Assembly: GCA_032355985.1 (NCBI GenBank)
Contig: JAUKVZ010000008.1
Span: 62,001 to 126,000, forward strand
Origin: Sarcodiotheca gaudichaudii
Lineage: Eukaryota > Rhodophyta > Florideophyceae > Gigartinales > Solieriaceae
DNA length: 64,000 bases
Direction of reading: 5' to 3'
How positions within the stretch are numbered: position 1 is the first letter of the stretch; each line of letters starts with the position of its first letter. The notes beneath the pieces are model-generated. The model was given only the letters and a program-made list of their open reading frames with translations. It had not been told where the DNA came from and searched no databases. Of the stretch, positions 18,397-26,737 are shown in pieces. A program made the translations under genes and the position numbers.

Positions 18397-18433
18397 ACGG
18401 ACTAATATATCCGATTATCTGGATTGGGTGCAA
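18397..18433 (-). promoter_or_regulatory. Putative promoter of the nos operon
   Basis: On the minus strand TTGCAC (18433-18428) and TATATT (18409-18404) are separated by 18 bases in an AT-rich patch within GC-rich DNA, about 100 bases before the nosC start. The -10 is good, the -35 poor, as expected for an activated promoter. An imperfect inverted repeat TCC-N8-GGA overlaps the spacer. No clear FNR palindrome was found. Confidence 0.45.
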
Positions 18434-18454
18434 GTCGGTCCGGGGCAGGCGCGC

Positions 18455-18482
18455 AAAAAAACCCGCGAGCGATGCGCGCGGG
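18455..18482 (-). terminator. Rho-independent terminator after tRNA-Met
   Basis: On the minus strand CCCGCG pairs with CGCGGG around a 9-base loop and is followed directly by seven T. It ends the transcript carrying tRNA-Met (and perhaps pyrG and the SRPBCC gene) and insulates the nos promoter just downstream. Confidence 0.9.
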
Positions 18483-18500
18483 CTTTAGAGAAAGGGCAAG

Positions 18501-18574
18501 TGGCGAAGGGCGGACTCGAACCGCCGACCTGAGGTTTATGAATCCTCCGCTCTAACCAGCTGAGCTACTTCGCC
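18501..18574 (-). tRNA. tRNA with CAT anticodon, probably elongator Met
   Basis: A standard 74-base cloverleaf on the minus strand: acceptor GGCGAAG/CTTCGCC, D-arm GTAGCTCAGCTGGTTAGAGC, anticodon loop TTCATAA (CAT), T-arm GGCGG-TTCGAGT-CCGCC, discriminator A, CCA not encoded. The first acceptor pair is a normal G-C pair, so it is not an initiator. Elongator Met is favoured, but a lysidine-modified Ile2 tRNA shares this anticodon and cannot be ruled out by eye. Confidence 0.9.
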
Positions 18575-18665
18575 GGAGGCGCCGGAGAGGGGATCGGATG
18601 GCTCCGGCCCCGTGCGGCGGAAGGGCACTGTATCTGCCGCGTCCGGCTCGTCAACACGGGGCGGG

Positions 18666-19208
18666 TCAGGATGAAGAGCCCTTCGGAGCGAAGATCTCGC
18701 GGATGACCCAAGATCTGTATCGGAAGATGGCCTCGACATCTCGCTGGACCAGGGCCCGGTTGATGAGCGAGGCGAGCGGGCCGCCTCTGGGGCGGTATTG
18801 CACCGTGTCGAGGCAACGGGTCCCGCCATCTTCGGGCTCGAAGCGATGTTCATGGCGCCAGAGGGCGTAGGGGCCTCGAAGCTGGGTGTCGACAAAGCGG
18901 TGAGGCGGCTGCCAGTCGTCGATGCGGGTGCGCCAGCGGATGGGGATGCCGCGAACTTTGAGGCGGTAGTCGATGAGGGCGCCGCTGCGGATGTCGATGG
19001 GCTTCTGGGTAAGGACGTGAAACTGCAGCGATGCGGGCGTGATGCGCTCGAGGTTGGCGACATCGGAGAAGAAGGGGAAGACATCTTCAGGCGGCAGGGG
19101 CAGCCAGAAGGAGGAGTCGAGGCGCCAGTGCGATCCTTCTCTGACGATGGTGATGCGCGGCTCGTCTTCGGCGCGGCGATCCGTTGAGGTGTGCGCGAGT
19201 GTCGTCAC
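18666..19208 (-). CDS. SRPBCC (START/polyketide-cyclase-like) domain protein
   Basis: 180 residues forming one SRPBCC ligand-binding domain: FWLPLPPEDVFPFFSD at the start of the fold, RIRWRTRIDDWQPPHRFVD-type middle strands, and WRHEHRFEPEDGGTR before the C-terminal helix. Such proteins bind hydrophobic ligands; the ligand here is unknown. GTG at 19208 is preceded by AAGGA at a good distance, while the ATG at 19250 has no ribosome site, so the shorter form is chosen. It follows pyrG by about 100 bases and precedes tRNA-Met. Confidence 0.7.
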   Translation of the reverse strand: MTTLAHTSTDRRAEDEPRITIVREGSHWRLDSSFWLPLPPEDVFPFFSDVANLERITPASLQFHVLTQKPIDIRSGALIDYRLKVRGIPIRWRTRIDDWQPPHRFVDTQLRGPYALWRHEHRFEPEDGGTRCLDTVQYRPRGGPLASLINRALVQRDVEAIFRYRSWVIREIFAPKGSSS

Positions 19209-19316
19209 GAGATGGGATCCTTCGGCCGCAGGGCAGGCGCGGCATCGCAAAATCGCTGCTGATGGAAGTTCGCTTGAAGTTGGCGTGCGGATTCAGCGAT
19301 TTCGCGGGCTAGCGAT

Positions 19317-21281
19317 TCAGCAGACTTCGGTCGTTGATGACTTCGTCGAGGCGATCTGCGGATCAGTCTGCACGAAAGGGCGGCGCCAGACTCCCACGTC
19401 TGCCTTTGGATCCTTGCGGGCGATGGCGGCGGCGATGAGGCCCATGAAGAGCGGCTGCGGGCGCAGCGGTCTGCCGGTCAGTTCGGGGTGATACTGCGCC
19501 GCGATGAAGTAAGGATGCGTCGGCAGATCGCCTTCGGGCTGCGTGCGCAGTTCGAGCACCTGCATGATGGGCTGTTTCGGATGTCTTCCGGAGAAGACGA
19601 GGCCGCTGGCCTGGAGTCTGTCGATGTACGCCGGATCGACTTCATAGCGATGGCGGAAGCGCTGGCGGACCATGAGTTTCTGGTCGGCCGCATGGGGCGC
19701 GGCGCCGGCGAGCCTGCGGGCGGCGTCGCCATAGAGATAGGCGGCGAGGGTGTTCGGCGCGATCTCGACATCCTGTCCGCCGAGGCGCATCGTGCCGCCG
19801 AGCTGTTCGATCTTCTTCTGTTCAGGCAGTTCGCTGATGACGGGATCGGGCGTGTCCTGACGAAACTCGGTGGAGTTTGCTTCGGTGAGGCCGAGCACGT
19901 TGCGCGCAAACTCGATGACGGCGACCTGGAATCCGAGACAGATGCCCAGGTAGGGCAGCGCGTTTTCACGGCAATAGCGGACGACTTCGATCTTGCCCTC
20001 GACGCCGCGTGAGCCGAAGCCGCCGGGAACGATGACAGCGTCGAGCCCTTCAAGGCGGGCGTCGACGTTCGCATTCGTGACATCCGTCGTGTCGATCCAG
20101 CGGAACCTGATATCGACATCGAGATGCGCCGAGCAGTGTTCGGCGGCCTTGTCGATGGAGGCGTACGCATCGCGAAGGGATGCGTACTTGCCGGTCAGGC
20201 CGACCTCGACACTGCGTGACTTGCGGCTGGTGAGGTTGTCGACGAATCCAAGCCAGCGCTGGCGGCTGACATCCTCATGGGCGATCTGCACTCGATGATG
20301 GAGATCGAGTGTGGAGAGGATCTCGCGATCGAGCCCTTCCTGGCGCATCTCTTCAGGGATCGTGTAGATGCTCGGGCGATCGTGCATTGAGAAGACGCGA
20401 TTCATCGGCACGTTGGAGAACATGGCGATCTTCTCGCGAACGCTCTTTGAGCAGGGGGAGGAGGCGCGGCAGCTGACAATGTGGGGCTGGACGCCCGCTT
20501 CCATCAGGCGCTTGATGCCGAGCTGGGCGGCTTTGGATTTCTGTTCGCCGAGCGCGGGAGGCTCGATCACGTATGTGAGGGCGACGAAGCAGGTGGAGCC
20601 GGGGCCTTCCTCGAAGGCGAGCTCGCGGAGGGCCTCGATGTAGAAGCCGTTTTCGTAGTCGCCGACCGTGCCGCCGACTTCGACGAAGACGACATCGGCC
20701 GGGCGTGTGCCGTCGCCTCGGATGGCGAGTTCGCGAAGTTTGCGTTTCACCTCTCCGGTGACGTGGGGGATCATCTGGACATCGCGGCCGAGGTAGCCGC
20801 CGTGGCGCTCGCGTTCGAGAATCTCGGAAAAGATTTGTCCTGAGGTGGTGAAATTGCCTCTGGCGAGATCCTGATCGAGCATGCGCTCGTAGGTGCCGAG
20901 ATCCATATCGCACTCGGTGCCATCGTCGAGGACGAAGACTTCGCCGTGGCGGATGGGGTTGAGGGTGCCGGCGTCGATATTGAGGTAGCCCTCGAGTTTG
21001 ATGGGGGCGACGACGAGGCCCTTATCCTTGAGGAGCTTGGCGACGGAGGAGGAGAAAATCCCCTTTCCGAGGCCGGACATCACGGTTCCGAAGATCGCGA
21101 CGAACTTATGGCGGCCTCGGATGTATCCCTCAGGGACTGGTGAATAGAACTCGGAGGCTTCCGCGCCGGGGGCGCCGGCGTCTGCTGCGGCAAGGAGATC
21201 GACGCCCTCTGATGAGTCAGGGGCTGCGCCAGAGACGCCTTTTGTGGGGGATTGCCGTTCGTGGTCTTGCTGAGGGGGCAT
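19317..21281 (-). CDS. pyrG: CTP synthase, diverged form with N-terminal extension
   Basis: Makes CTP from UTP, ATP and glutamine. The synthetase half has a P-loop FGTVMSGLGKGIFSSSVAK, the UTP/ATP lysine in KLEGYLNID (usual KLDPYINVD), Mg ligands in ECDMDLGTYERM and VEVGGTVGD. The glutaminase half has PYLGICLGFQ with the nucleophile cysteine and QYHPEL with the catalytic His and Glu. It is about 654 residues instead of roughly 540, mainly from a 50-residue Ala/Pro/Ser-rich leader. The changes lie beside, not in, the catalytic residues, so it should be active. Start at 21281 is tentative (in-frame ATG 33 bases upstream). Confidence 0.93.
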   Translation of the reverse strand: MPPQQDHERQSPTKGVSGAAPDSSEGVDLLAAADAGAPGAEASEFYSPVPEGYIRGRHKFVAIFGTVMSGLGKGIFSSSVAKLLKDKGLVVAPIKLEGYLNIDAGTLNPIRHGEVFVLDDGTECDMDLGTYERMLDQDLARGNFTTSGQIFSEILERERHGGYLGRDVQMIPHVTGEVKRKLRELAIRGDGTRPADVVFVEVGGTVGDYENGFYIEALRELAFEEGPGSTCFVALTYVIEPPALGEQKSKAAQLGIKRLMEAGVQPHIVSCRASSPCSKSVREKIAMFSNVPMNRVFSMHDRPSIYTIPEEMRQEGLDREILSTLDLHHRVQIAHEDVSRQRWLGFVDNLTSRKSRSVEVGLTGKYASLRDAYASIDKAAEHCSAHLDVDIRFRWIDTTDVTNANVDARLEGLDAVIVPGGFGSRGVEGKIEVVRYCRENALPYLGICLGFQVAVIEFARNVLGLTEANSTEFRQDTPDPVISELPEQKKIEQLGGTMRLGGQDVEIAPNTLAAYLYGDAARRLAGAAPHAADQKLMVRQRFRHRYEVDPAYIDRLQASGLVFSGRHPKQPIMQVLELRTQPEGDLPTHPYFIAAQYHPELTGRPLRPQPLFMGLIAAAIARKDPKADVGVWRRPFVQTDPQIASTKSSTTEVC

Positions 21282-21416
21282 GGCGTATCGTAACGCGCCG
21301 GGCTCCGGACACAAGCTCTGCGCGAAGTCTCCACAGTGGCGGTGTGAGCATTGCCGCCTGGCGAATCATGGACATGTCGGCCGCTGACGAGTGGCTGGTC
21401 GAGGAACTTTGAATTG

Positions 21417-24077
21417 ATGCAGCATCGAAGTGTCGTGTGCGCGTCTGCTCTTGCGGCAGGGTGCGCTCTTCTTGCTCCCGGTGACCTGATCGCTTCGGCG
21501 GAAGGCGGCGTTGATTGCGCCGCGTGCTGGAGCGTCTTCGCTGGAGAAGGGGCGCCGCCGGATGCGGCGCGCTGGGACGCGGGCACGGGCGCCGACAAGG
21601 GCAACTATGCGCCGGATCGGCGCGTCGACTATCGGCGCATGCGTCTGGACATCGACATTCCCGATATGAACGAGCGCCGACTGACGGCGACGCAGGAGCT
21701 GGAGTTCACGCCGCTGGGTAAGGGCGTGGAGACGCTGACGCTTGATGCAGAGCAGCTCGAGATCGGGTCAGTGGAATCGGATCGCCCGAATCAGGATGTG
21801 CGCTGGTCGCATGATGGAAGCACGCTGCAGCTCGTCTTTGATCCGCCGCTGCCGGCCGGGGTGACGCAGTCGATCAGGATTGAGTACGGCGTGGAGGATC
21901 CGGCGGATGGGATGATCTGGACGACGGAGTCGGATGCGTGGCCGGGCCGGGCGGCGCAGATCCACACGCAGGGTCAGGCGAATACGAATCGATTCTGGTT
22001 TCCGTGTCATGATTCGCCCAACGAGCGGCTGGCGACGGAGCTTGTCGTCACTGTGCCGGAGGGGTTTGAGGTCAGCGGCAATGGGGCGCTCGTCTCACGG
22101 CGCACGTCGGGCGGGCGGACGACATTTCACTGGCGGCAGAATGGCGATCATGTGAACTATCTCGTGAGCCTTGTCGTGGGCGAGTTTGAGATCGTTGATG
22201 TCGGCCGGGGTGAGATTGATATGCCGGTGTATGCGCCTCCGGGGAAGGGAGATCTGGCGCCGCAGACGTATGGGCGCACGCTGGACATGATGCGCGTGAT
22301 GGAGGATCGGTTCGGTCTGGCGTATCCATGGGAGCGCTATGCGCAGCTGATTGTGTGGAACTTCGGCGCCGGCGGCATGGAGAACACGTCGGCGACGACG
22401 ATGCACGATACGGCGCTCTTCGATGAGAAGGCCTTTGAAGATGGCGACATGGACAGCCTGATCGCGCACGAGCTTGGGCATCAGTGGTTCGGCGATCTGA
22501 TCACATGCAAGACGTGGGCGCACATCTGGCTGAATGAAGGGTTCGCTTCGTATTCCGAGTCGTTGTGGTACGAGCAGCGCGATGGGTATGACGCCGGCTA
22601 TCTGAACGATGTGTATATGAACATGGAGTCCGTCGCGCGGCGCGACAAGCTTGATCCTGATGATGAGAACGCGTGGCGCCGACCGGCGATGGTGTCACGG
22701 ATCTATGAGTATCCGTGGGAGGTGTTTCGTCGGAAGGCGAATCCCTATCCCAAGGGAACAAGCCTGCTGCACATGCTGCGGCAGAAGCTGGGCGATCAGA
22801 TCTTCTTCGACGGATTGCAGCTTTATACGCAGCGTCATGCGCATGGCGTGGTGGAGACGATCGACTTTCAGCGCGCGATGGAGGAGGCTTCGGGCGTCAG
22901 TCTCGAGCGCTTCTTCGAGCAATGGGCGTTTCGGCCGGGCGTGCCGGATCTGACGGTCAAGGCAGGCTGGGACGAGGCGGCAGGCGAGTTGTCGCTCGTG
23001 TTTGAGCAGACGCAGCGCATCGATGAGATGCTGCCGGCGTTTGAACTGGATGTGCCGGTCGTCATCGTGATGGATCCCGGGCAGCGCGTGATTGATATGC
23101 GGCTGGACAGACGTCTGCATGAGCGCGTGATCGCGCTGGATGAGGCGCCGCAGATGGTGATCGTTGATCCGCAGCTGCATGCGCTCAAGACGCTGACGCT
23201 TGATCTGCCGGGCGACTGGTTGATTGCGCAACTGGAGCGGGGGCCGACGGTCGCTTCGCGGCGCGACGCCGCGAAGGCGCTCGCTGAGGTCGGAACGGCG
23301 TCTGCGCGGGCGGCGCTTCTGGCGTGCGTGATGAACTCGACGGAGCATTACGCGGTGCGCCGTGATGCGGCGGCCTCGCTGGGTGAGCTTCGCGCTAAAG
23401 AAGAGCTGATCGACGCGCTTTCAGCTTCGATCGCTGACGCGCGCGTGCGCAGCGCGCTGGTCAAGGCGATGGGCGATCTTCGCGGTGATGATGTGGCATC
23501 TGTCGTGATCGCGTACGCGCGCGATCCGCATGAGAGTTACGAGACGCGGGCCGAAGCGATGGAGGCCATCGGCAAGATCGGCGGCGAAGGCGCGCTGGAG
23601 ACGCTGAAGATCGGTCTGGATGTGGAGTCGCAGCACGACAAGGTGCGTCAGTCAGCACTGAAGGGGCTGGCATCGCTGGATGTTGAGGAAGGGCTGGCGC
23701 TGGCGATTCCGTATTCAAAGGAAGGGCATCTCTCGCGCACGCGGCCCGTGGCCATTGCAACGGTTTCGAAACTGGCCGAGTATGACCGTGATTTTGCGTA
23801 CGAGACTGTCGAGCCGGCGCTGATGGATCACGAGAAGCGCACGAGGCTGGCGGCGGGGCCGGCGCTGGTGAGGATCGAGGACAAGCGAGGTGTGGCCGAG
23901 CTTCGCCGCATTGCGAAGACCGATCCCAACCCGCTTTATCGGCATCTTGCATCGGACTGGGCGGATCAACTGCAGGCGGCGCTGAAGAAGCAGGATTCAG
24001 GGAACAGCCTGCAGCAGGAGATCGAAGAGCTTCGAGAGGAGCTTGAGGAGGTCAAGCGCCTCGTCGAGGAGAAGTAG
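21417..24077 (+). CDS. Secreted M1-family zinc aminopeptidase with HEAT-repeat C-terminus
   Basis: 886 residues with a signal peptide (VVCASALAAGCALLAPG). The catalytic domain has the exopeptidase motif GGMEN and the zinc site HELGHQWF with the third ligand in NEGFASYSE 18 residues on. After residue about 610 there is a run of HEAT-like helical repeats (ALVKAMGDLRGDDVASVVI and similar) and a charged C-terminal coiled coil (QQEIEELREELEEVKRL). Removes N-terminal residues from peptides outside the inner membrane. GAGGAA 10 bases upstream supports the ATG at 21417 over the longer frame. The next gene follows 33 bases later. Confidence 0.92.
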   Translation: MQHRSVVCASALAAGCALLAPGDLIASAEGGVDCAACWSVFAGEGAPPDAARWDAGTGADKGNYAPDRRVDYRRMRLDIDIPDMNERRLTATQELEFTPLGKGVETLTLDAEQLEIGSVESDRPNQDVRWSHDGSTLQLVFDPPLPAGVTQSIRIEYGVEDPADGMIWTTESDAWPGRAAQIHTQGQANTNRFWFPCHDSPNERLATELVVTVPEGFEVSGNGALVSRRTSGGRTTFHWRQNGDHVNYLVSLVVGEFEIVDVGRGEIDMPVYAPPGKGDLAPQTYGRTLDMMRVMEDRFGLAYPWERYAQLIVWNFGAGGMENTSATTMHDTALFDEKAFEDGDMDSLIAHELGHQWFGDLITCKTWAHIWLNEGFASYSESLWYEQRDGYDAGYLNDVYMNMESVARRDKLDPDDENAWRRPAMVSRIYEYPWEVFRRKANPYPKGTSLLHMLRQKLGDQIFFDGLQLYTQRHAHGVVETIDFQRAMEEASGVSLERFFEQWAFRPGVPDLTVKAGWDEAAGELSLVFEQTQRIDEMLPAFELDVPVVIVMDPGQRVIDMRLDRRLHERVIALDEAPQMVIVDPQLHALKTLTLDLPGDWLIAQLERGPTVASRRDAAKALAEVGTASARAALLACVMNSTEHYAVRRDAAASLGELRAKEELIDALSASIADARVRSALVKAMGDLRGDDVASVVIAYARDPHESYETRAEAMEAIGKIGGEGALETLKIGLDVESQHDKVRQSALKGLASLDVEEGLALAIPYSKEGHLSRTRPVAIATVSKLAEYDRDFAYETVEPALMDHEKRTRLAAGPALVRIEDKRGVAELRRIAKTDPNPLYRHLASDWADQLQAALKKQDSGNSLQQEIEELREELEEVKRLVEEK

Positions 24078-24110
24078 CGACACCATGCGAAATCGAGTCG
24101 CCCACACCTT

Positions 24111-25979
24111 ATGAATGCCCAGACGCGATCTCCGTTTGTTCTGTTTGCATTGGCGATGCTGACATCCATCGTCGGTGCGATCGAATCACATGCGCAAGAC
24201 TTGCCTGCGCCTGAGTCGCTTGAGGCGTGGGCGCTGCAGGAGCGCGAGCAGACGTTCGCCATTGCGGAAGAGCGCGGCTGGGATGATGCCCAAGCGCATG
24301 CGAACATGGCGTTGTATCGGCTGGCGCTTGCCGCGAATGTGCGGAAGGAGCGGGAGGCATGGACGCAATGCGCCGAGACGGCGCTGCATGCGCGTTTTCT
24401 TTCGAATGTGGATGAGGAGCTTCGCGCGGACGCCGCGGCGCTGCTTCGTAAGCATCCGGAGCTGGCGCAGCGGTTTCTGTTCCTCTTGAATGACAACGAT
24501 GACGCGACGGAGGCGGCGCGAGTGCTGCTGACGATGCACGCGGCTTTTCCTGAGCGCGTCGGCGACTTCCCTTCACTGGCCGCGGCGATGGCGGTGGTGC
24601 ACGATCGCGATGTCTCGGTTCGGGCGAATGAGAACACGAAGAAGGCGCCTCCGGCGGACCTGCTCTTCGCGTATTTCGTCGATCAGCGAAACATGATGTG
24701 GGTGGATCTGAAGAGCTCTTCGCCGCACATGCTGTGCTTTGTCGTGGATGCGACGCCGGAGCTTTCAGAGTTGTTCTGGGCGGTCGATCGATTCGGCAGG
24801 CGATATCAGATCGGCACGCTGTATCACCAGATCGAATACGACCGGGAGCATTACTTTGAGGGCAAGCCGAAGAAGGTGAGCGTCGAGGGGTTTTCGCTTC
24901 CGAATATTGATCGATATGGAGGCGTGTGCGTCGATCAGGCGTACTTCGCATCCATGGTGGGCAAGGCGCTGGGTGTGCCTTCGACGATGGTCAGCGGCGC
25001 GTCGGATTCCGGCGAAGGTCATTGTTGGCTCGGGTACGTGCGCAAGCAGGGCTCGAACTTTGTCTGGGACATGGATGATGGCCGCTATCCGGAAGCGCGT
25101 CTGCTTGCCGGCGTGGCTCGGGATCCGCAGAGCGGGCAGTGGGTGAATGAGTCGGAGATCGGCGTGCTGGAAGGGCTTTTCTCGCGTCGGCCGGCCGATG
25201 CGCATCATGCTCGGGCTGTGATGGAAGGCGCGCGGCTGCTCTTTGGCTCCAATGGAATGCCGGCGCCCATTGAACTGGCCGCAACGCGCGCGCAGAAGCG
25301 GACGAGCGGAAATGAAACGCATGCGCTTCAGTGGATGCGTCAGCCGGGACCGGATGATGCGCAGGCGCTGCTTCGTGAGGCGCTTCGAAGCGCGCGGGAC
25401 GTGCCGGAGATCTGGAGCCTTGCCGTGGCGATGGCGCCGAAGATGGAGCGCAAGGATCTGGGCTGGTGGATTGATCAGTCGTCGCGCGTCGGCGGGCGTC
25501 GCTGGCCACAGTTCACGTTTGATGTCACGTCGCGCATGCTTTCGAAGCTTGATGATGATGAGGCGGCCATGCTGGCGTGGGATCGCGTGGTGTCTCGCTA
25601 TCGAAGCAGGCCGGATCTGGCGCTGCGGGCGCGTGTAGCCGCGGCCAAGCGCGCGGAGAAGGCCGGGCGGCACAACGCGGCGTATCAGGCATACGAGCAG
25701 GCGATCAAGGAGTACTCCGGGCAGGGGCCGGATGTGCTGGTGGCGCTGCACGGGGCGCAGGCGTTTCTTGAGGAGAAGGGCCGCGTGGATTTGTATGTGG
25801 ACATGATCGCGGAGTCCTGGCGGCGCACGCAGCGACCGACGAACTCGACGATGCTCTTCGAGCAGACGGTCTGGGCCCGGGTTGGGTTGATGTACGCCGA
25901 AGCGCTGGAGGCGGTCGGGCGATTCAATGAAGCGCAGGGGATTCGGCGGCAGATTCTGTCAGCGCGTCCGGCGCAATGA
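24111..25979 (+). CDS. Secreted transglutaminase-like protein with helical repeats
   Basis: 622 residues with a signal peptide ending near residue 28. The middle holds a papain-like transglutaminase core: cysteine in GGVCVDQAYF (about 270), histidine in GEGHCWLGYV (about 303) and aspartate in WDMDDGRYPEA (about 322). The remainder is helical and TPR-like. Such domains may be peptidases, transferases or inactive binders. It lies 33 bases after the M1 peptidase gene on the same strand and is probably co-transcribed, which hints at joint peptide or protein processing in the periplasm. Confidence 0.7.
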   Translation: MNAQTRSPFVLFALAMLTSIVGAIESHAQDLPAPESLEAWALQEREQTFAIAEERGWDDAQAHANMALYRLALAANVRKEREAWTQCAETALHARFLSNVDEELRADAAALLRKHPELAQRFLFLLNDNDDATEAARVLLTMHAAFPERVGDFPSLAAAMAVVHDRDVSVRANENTKKAPPADLLFAYFVDQRNMMWVDLKSSSPHMLCFVVDATPELSELFWAVDRFGRRYQIGTLYHQIEYDREHYFEGKPKKVSVEGFSLPNIDRYGGVCVDQAYFASMVGKALGVPSTMVSGASDSGEGHCWLGYVRKQGSNFVWDMDDGRYPEARLLAGVARDPQSGQWVNESEIGVLEGLFSRRPADAHHARAVMEGARLLFGSNGMPAPIELAATRAQKRTSGNETHALQWMRQPGPDDAQALLREALRSARDVPEIWSLAVAMAPKMERKDLGWWIDQSSRVGGRRWPQFTFDVTSRMLSKLDDDEAAMLAWDRVVSRYRSRPDLALRARVAAAKRAEKAGRHNAAYQAYEQAIKEYSGQGPDVLVALHGAQAFLEEKGRVDLYVDMIAESWRRTQRPTNSTMLFEQTVWARVGLMYAEALEAVGRFNEAQGIRRQILSARPAQ

Positions 25980-25986
25980 ACAAGAT

Positions 25987-26724
25987 CTACGCATTGGCGC
26001 GAGCGCGCCATCTTTCGACAAACGCCTGATACTGCTCCGGCGTGTCGACGCCATGATGCGATGCGGCGCCGATGGCGACGGCGATCGCGTGGCCATGCTC
26101 CAGTGCGCGAAGCTGCTCGAGCTTTTCCGTCTGTTCAAGCGGCGTCGGCGCGAGGCTCGTGTACACCGGCAGGAATGATGCTCGATAGGCGTACAGGCCC
26201 AGATGCTTGAGCGGGGCGGCGCCGACGCCATCGCGTGCGTACGGGATGAGGGAGCGCGAAAAGTAGAGCGCTTCGCCGGATTCATCACGGACGACTTTGA
26301 CGATGTTCGGATTCGCCGGATCTTCAGATGAACTGAAGGGCGATGCGACGGTCGCCATCGGCGCGCCGCTTGATTCAAGCGTGTCTGAGACGAGATCGAT
26401 CAGTGACGGCTCAATCTCCGGCTCATCGCCCTGCACGTTCACGACGATCTCATCCGGCGGCAGATTGAGGATGGCGCTTGCTTCGGCGAGGCGGCAGGAG
26501 CCGTTTGGATGATCGGGCGAGGTCATCACCGTGTCGCAATCGAAAGCGCTGGCGGCCTGTTCGATGCGGGCGTCATCGGTCGCGATCACGATGCGCCCAG
26601 CGCATCTGGCCTTGCGCGCGACTTCGACGACATGCTGGATGAGCGGCTTGCCGGTGTCATCGGCCAGCGCTTTTCCTGGGAAACGCGTGGATGCGTAGCG
26701 CGCCGGGATGATGATGGTGGCCAT
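25987..26724 (-). CDS. kdsB: 3-deoxy-manno-octulosonate cytidylyltransferase
   Basis: 245 residues. Activates KDO as CMP-KDO for lipopolysaccharide core synthesis in the cytoplasm. Motifs: IIPARYASTRFPGKAL for the nucleotide site, VNVQGDEPEI, and LYFSRSLIPYARD. The SG(T/S)xR loop reads HPNGSCRLAE, keeping the His, Gly and Arg of the usual HxSGTxRLAE. It lies 13 bases after the TPR gene and its stop is 7 bases from the convergent transglutaminase gene. Its presence argues for an outer membrane with KDO-containing LPS. Confidence 0.92.
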   Translation of the reverse strand: MATIIIPARYASTRFPGKALADDTGKPLIQHVVEVARKARCAGRIVIATDDARIEQAASAFDCDTVMTSPDHPNGSCRLAEASAILNLPPDEIVVNVQGDEPEIEPSLIDLVSDTLESSGAPMATVASPFSSSEDPANPNIVKVVRDESGEALYFSRSLIPYARDGVGAAPLKHLGLYAYRASFLPVYTSLAPTPLEQTEKLEQLRALEHGHAIAVAIGAASHHGVDTPEQYQAFVERWRARANA

Positions 26725-26737
26725 GGGAAACGCCTGA

